This document shows positions 62,815 to 64,000 of a DNA stretch of 64,000 bases, piece after piece; position 1 is the stretch's first letter; every line of letters starts with the position of its first letter. The translations under genes were made by a program, and so were the position numbers. Origin of the DNA: Dipylidium caninum (Eukaryota; Platyhelminthes; Cestoda; Cyclophyllidea; Dipylidiidae); assembly GCA_017562135.1 (NCBI GenBank), contig QEYB01000936.1, positions 744,001 to 808,000 on the forward strand, read 5' to 3'. Below the pieces are notes generated by a model. It ran no database searches. It was given only the letters and a program-made list of their open reading frames with translations, and was not told where the DNA came from.

Positions 62815-63020
62815 AATGAAGGTTACTTTTGAGAAACGCTACTAGACAGATCCTGCGAGTTCATTATTCCTTACACATTTACCTTTACGCCTTACCTAGA
62901 AAAACAGTCGAAATACTCCGACTTCATGTTGGAAGGAAAGAACTTTATGCACAAAGAGATTACTCGACTCTGCTCACAGTTTCACCACCTTGTACAAAGG
63001 TGATATTTTTTGCGTATGAG
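62815..63020 (+). repeat. Diverged repeat, copy 2
   Basis: Partner of 56225-56470, same orientation, 6.6 kb away. Confidence 0.6.
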
Positions 63021-64000
63021 GCAGAGTTCGATGTCAACTGCGAATGCATGTAGGAAAGTTGGAGGATGAACTGTCCCATGCGGGTCAGAAAGTCTGTTTG
63101 TTTATTAAAGAGATAAGTGAAAAGACCCCTTATTCGCGGCATTTGACACTAACGATCTATCATCCTGGCAAAATATTTTTCACTTGCGCCGATTGAGGCG
63201 AACACTCTTAATCCTCTGAGTATTCTGAACAACATCATCGTATGCATTTGTTATTTCAGACGTATCAAGTGATTTCTATGAAGTGGTTAGTTGATTGGTT
63301 CCACAAACCTAGAAAAAATCCATCGATTAATTCCACTTCTTCATCTACAATGACTTCCGTATAATGAATTACACGGAGTTTGGCTCTTCGTTTCTCTGTT
63401 CGTAAGAGGTGAATATACTCGCCTAACCTAGGCTATTGCATGCTATTTGCACATATCTGGCGTAGGATGCGTGTGTACTGAGCAGCAAGTTGAAAAGTAC
63501 CCAACATCGTCTGCCACAACTCATATGGGGCAAGGTCATGATTGTATACCATATTGCGCATATATAGACCCTGCCTAATCACCCGACTGCGGATTGACGG
63601 AATTTCCTAACTTCTAAAACCCATTCTACACTTGCTGACAGTAGATGGCCAAGGCCCTTGAATGTATTGAAAGAGTTGGAAATGCAGAAGATGGTAAAAA
63701 CGGACTCCACAGGAATTGGGGTCAATTCCACTAAACGAAATACGTTTGGTGGTGTCCATCACGTCCATCAAGTAATAATGGTGTAATTTGTGTAGCGGGT
63801 TGAAAAAAGAGACAACGTCATCTGCAGGCAACACTTGTCACTAGTTGGTAGATGAGTAGGCCAATGCGAAAAGGCGTTTTCGCATCACGGATGGAGATCG
63901 TATTCGTGACCTTGCACCAAGCGCCGTTGTAGATGGTTCAAAAGCAAAGGCATTTCTTACTGGCATTAGGAAGTGAGCTTTACCTATTGTTTGCGGATTT
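63021..64000. other. Gene-poor DNA to the window end
   Basis: No supported gene; a minus-strand frame at 63834-63607 has weak resemblance to the core-exon relic at 55.9 kb (AAATTACACCAT) but is not convincing. Confidence 0.4.

Noticed and set aside
1..64000. CRISPR arrays, tRNA or rRNA genes, bacterial operons
   Set aside because: None seen; the gene structure is eukaryotic.

Overview
The window is eukaryotic nuclear DNA. Genes are split by GT-AG introns, several very short (40, 42, 49 and 72 nt), with TATA-like boxes and AATAAA signals. Short introns, the divergent orthologues (LARP1, NVL), a strongly diverged GPCR and clustered small secreted proteins together suggest a parasitic flatworm, most likely a tapeworm. 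That is inference; no rRNA or mitochondrial marker is present.

Layout. Positions 1-13 kb are a compact housekeeping block: the 3' end of a Ser-rich protein (+), a four-exon gene of unknown function (+, 320 aa), LARP1 (-), and the ribosome-biogenesis AAA ATPase NVL (-) with an intronless rhodopsin-like GPCR (+) nested in one of its introns.

From about 15.8 to 32.2 kb lies a very large inverted repeat: two arms of about 5.8 kb around a 4.7 kb spacer, symmetric about position 24,009. At the outer end of each arm is a mirror-image copy of a secreted two-exon gene. The arm interiors are nearly identical, yet the two coding regions differ in blocks, with the change falling at the start codon. The spacer holds a third family member carrying a premature stop, a mariner remnant and a possible small secreted gene.

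From 32 to 64 kb the DNA is gene-poor. It carries more members and ruins of the same secreted family (34.3, 51.5-52.8, 53.0, 55.7, 57.4 and 60.6 kb), a degenerate mariner transposase (36.4-37.1 kb), local duplications, and one small gene (42.7-43.1 kb) whose product looks like an antimicrobial-peptide precursor: signal peptide, acidic pro-region, Arg-rich amphipathic C-terminus.

The main theme is an expanding, rearranging family of secreted Cys-containing proteins that I do not recognise. It shares a three-block plan (signal / core with C-x21-F and a late Cys pair / C-terminal block), conserved splice phases 1 and 2, and exon lengths equal to the base. Three copies are intact (16.7, 31.3, 60.6 kb); the others are broken by single-base shifts or a stop.
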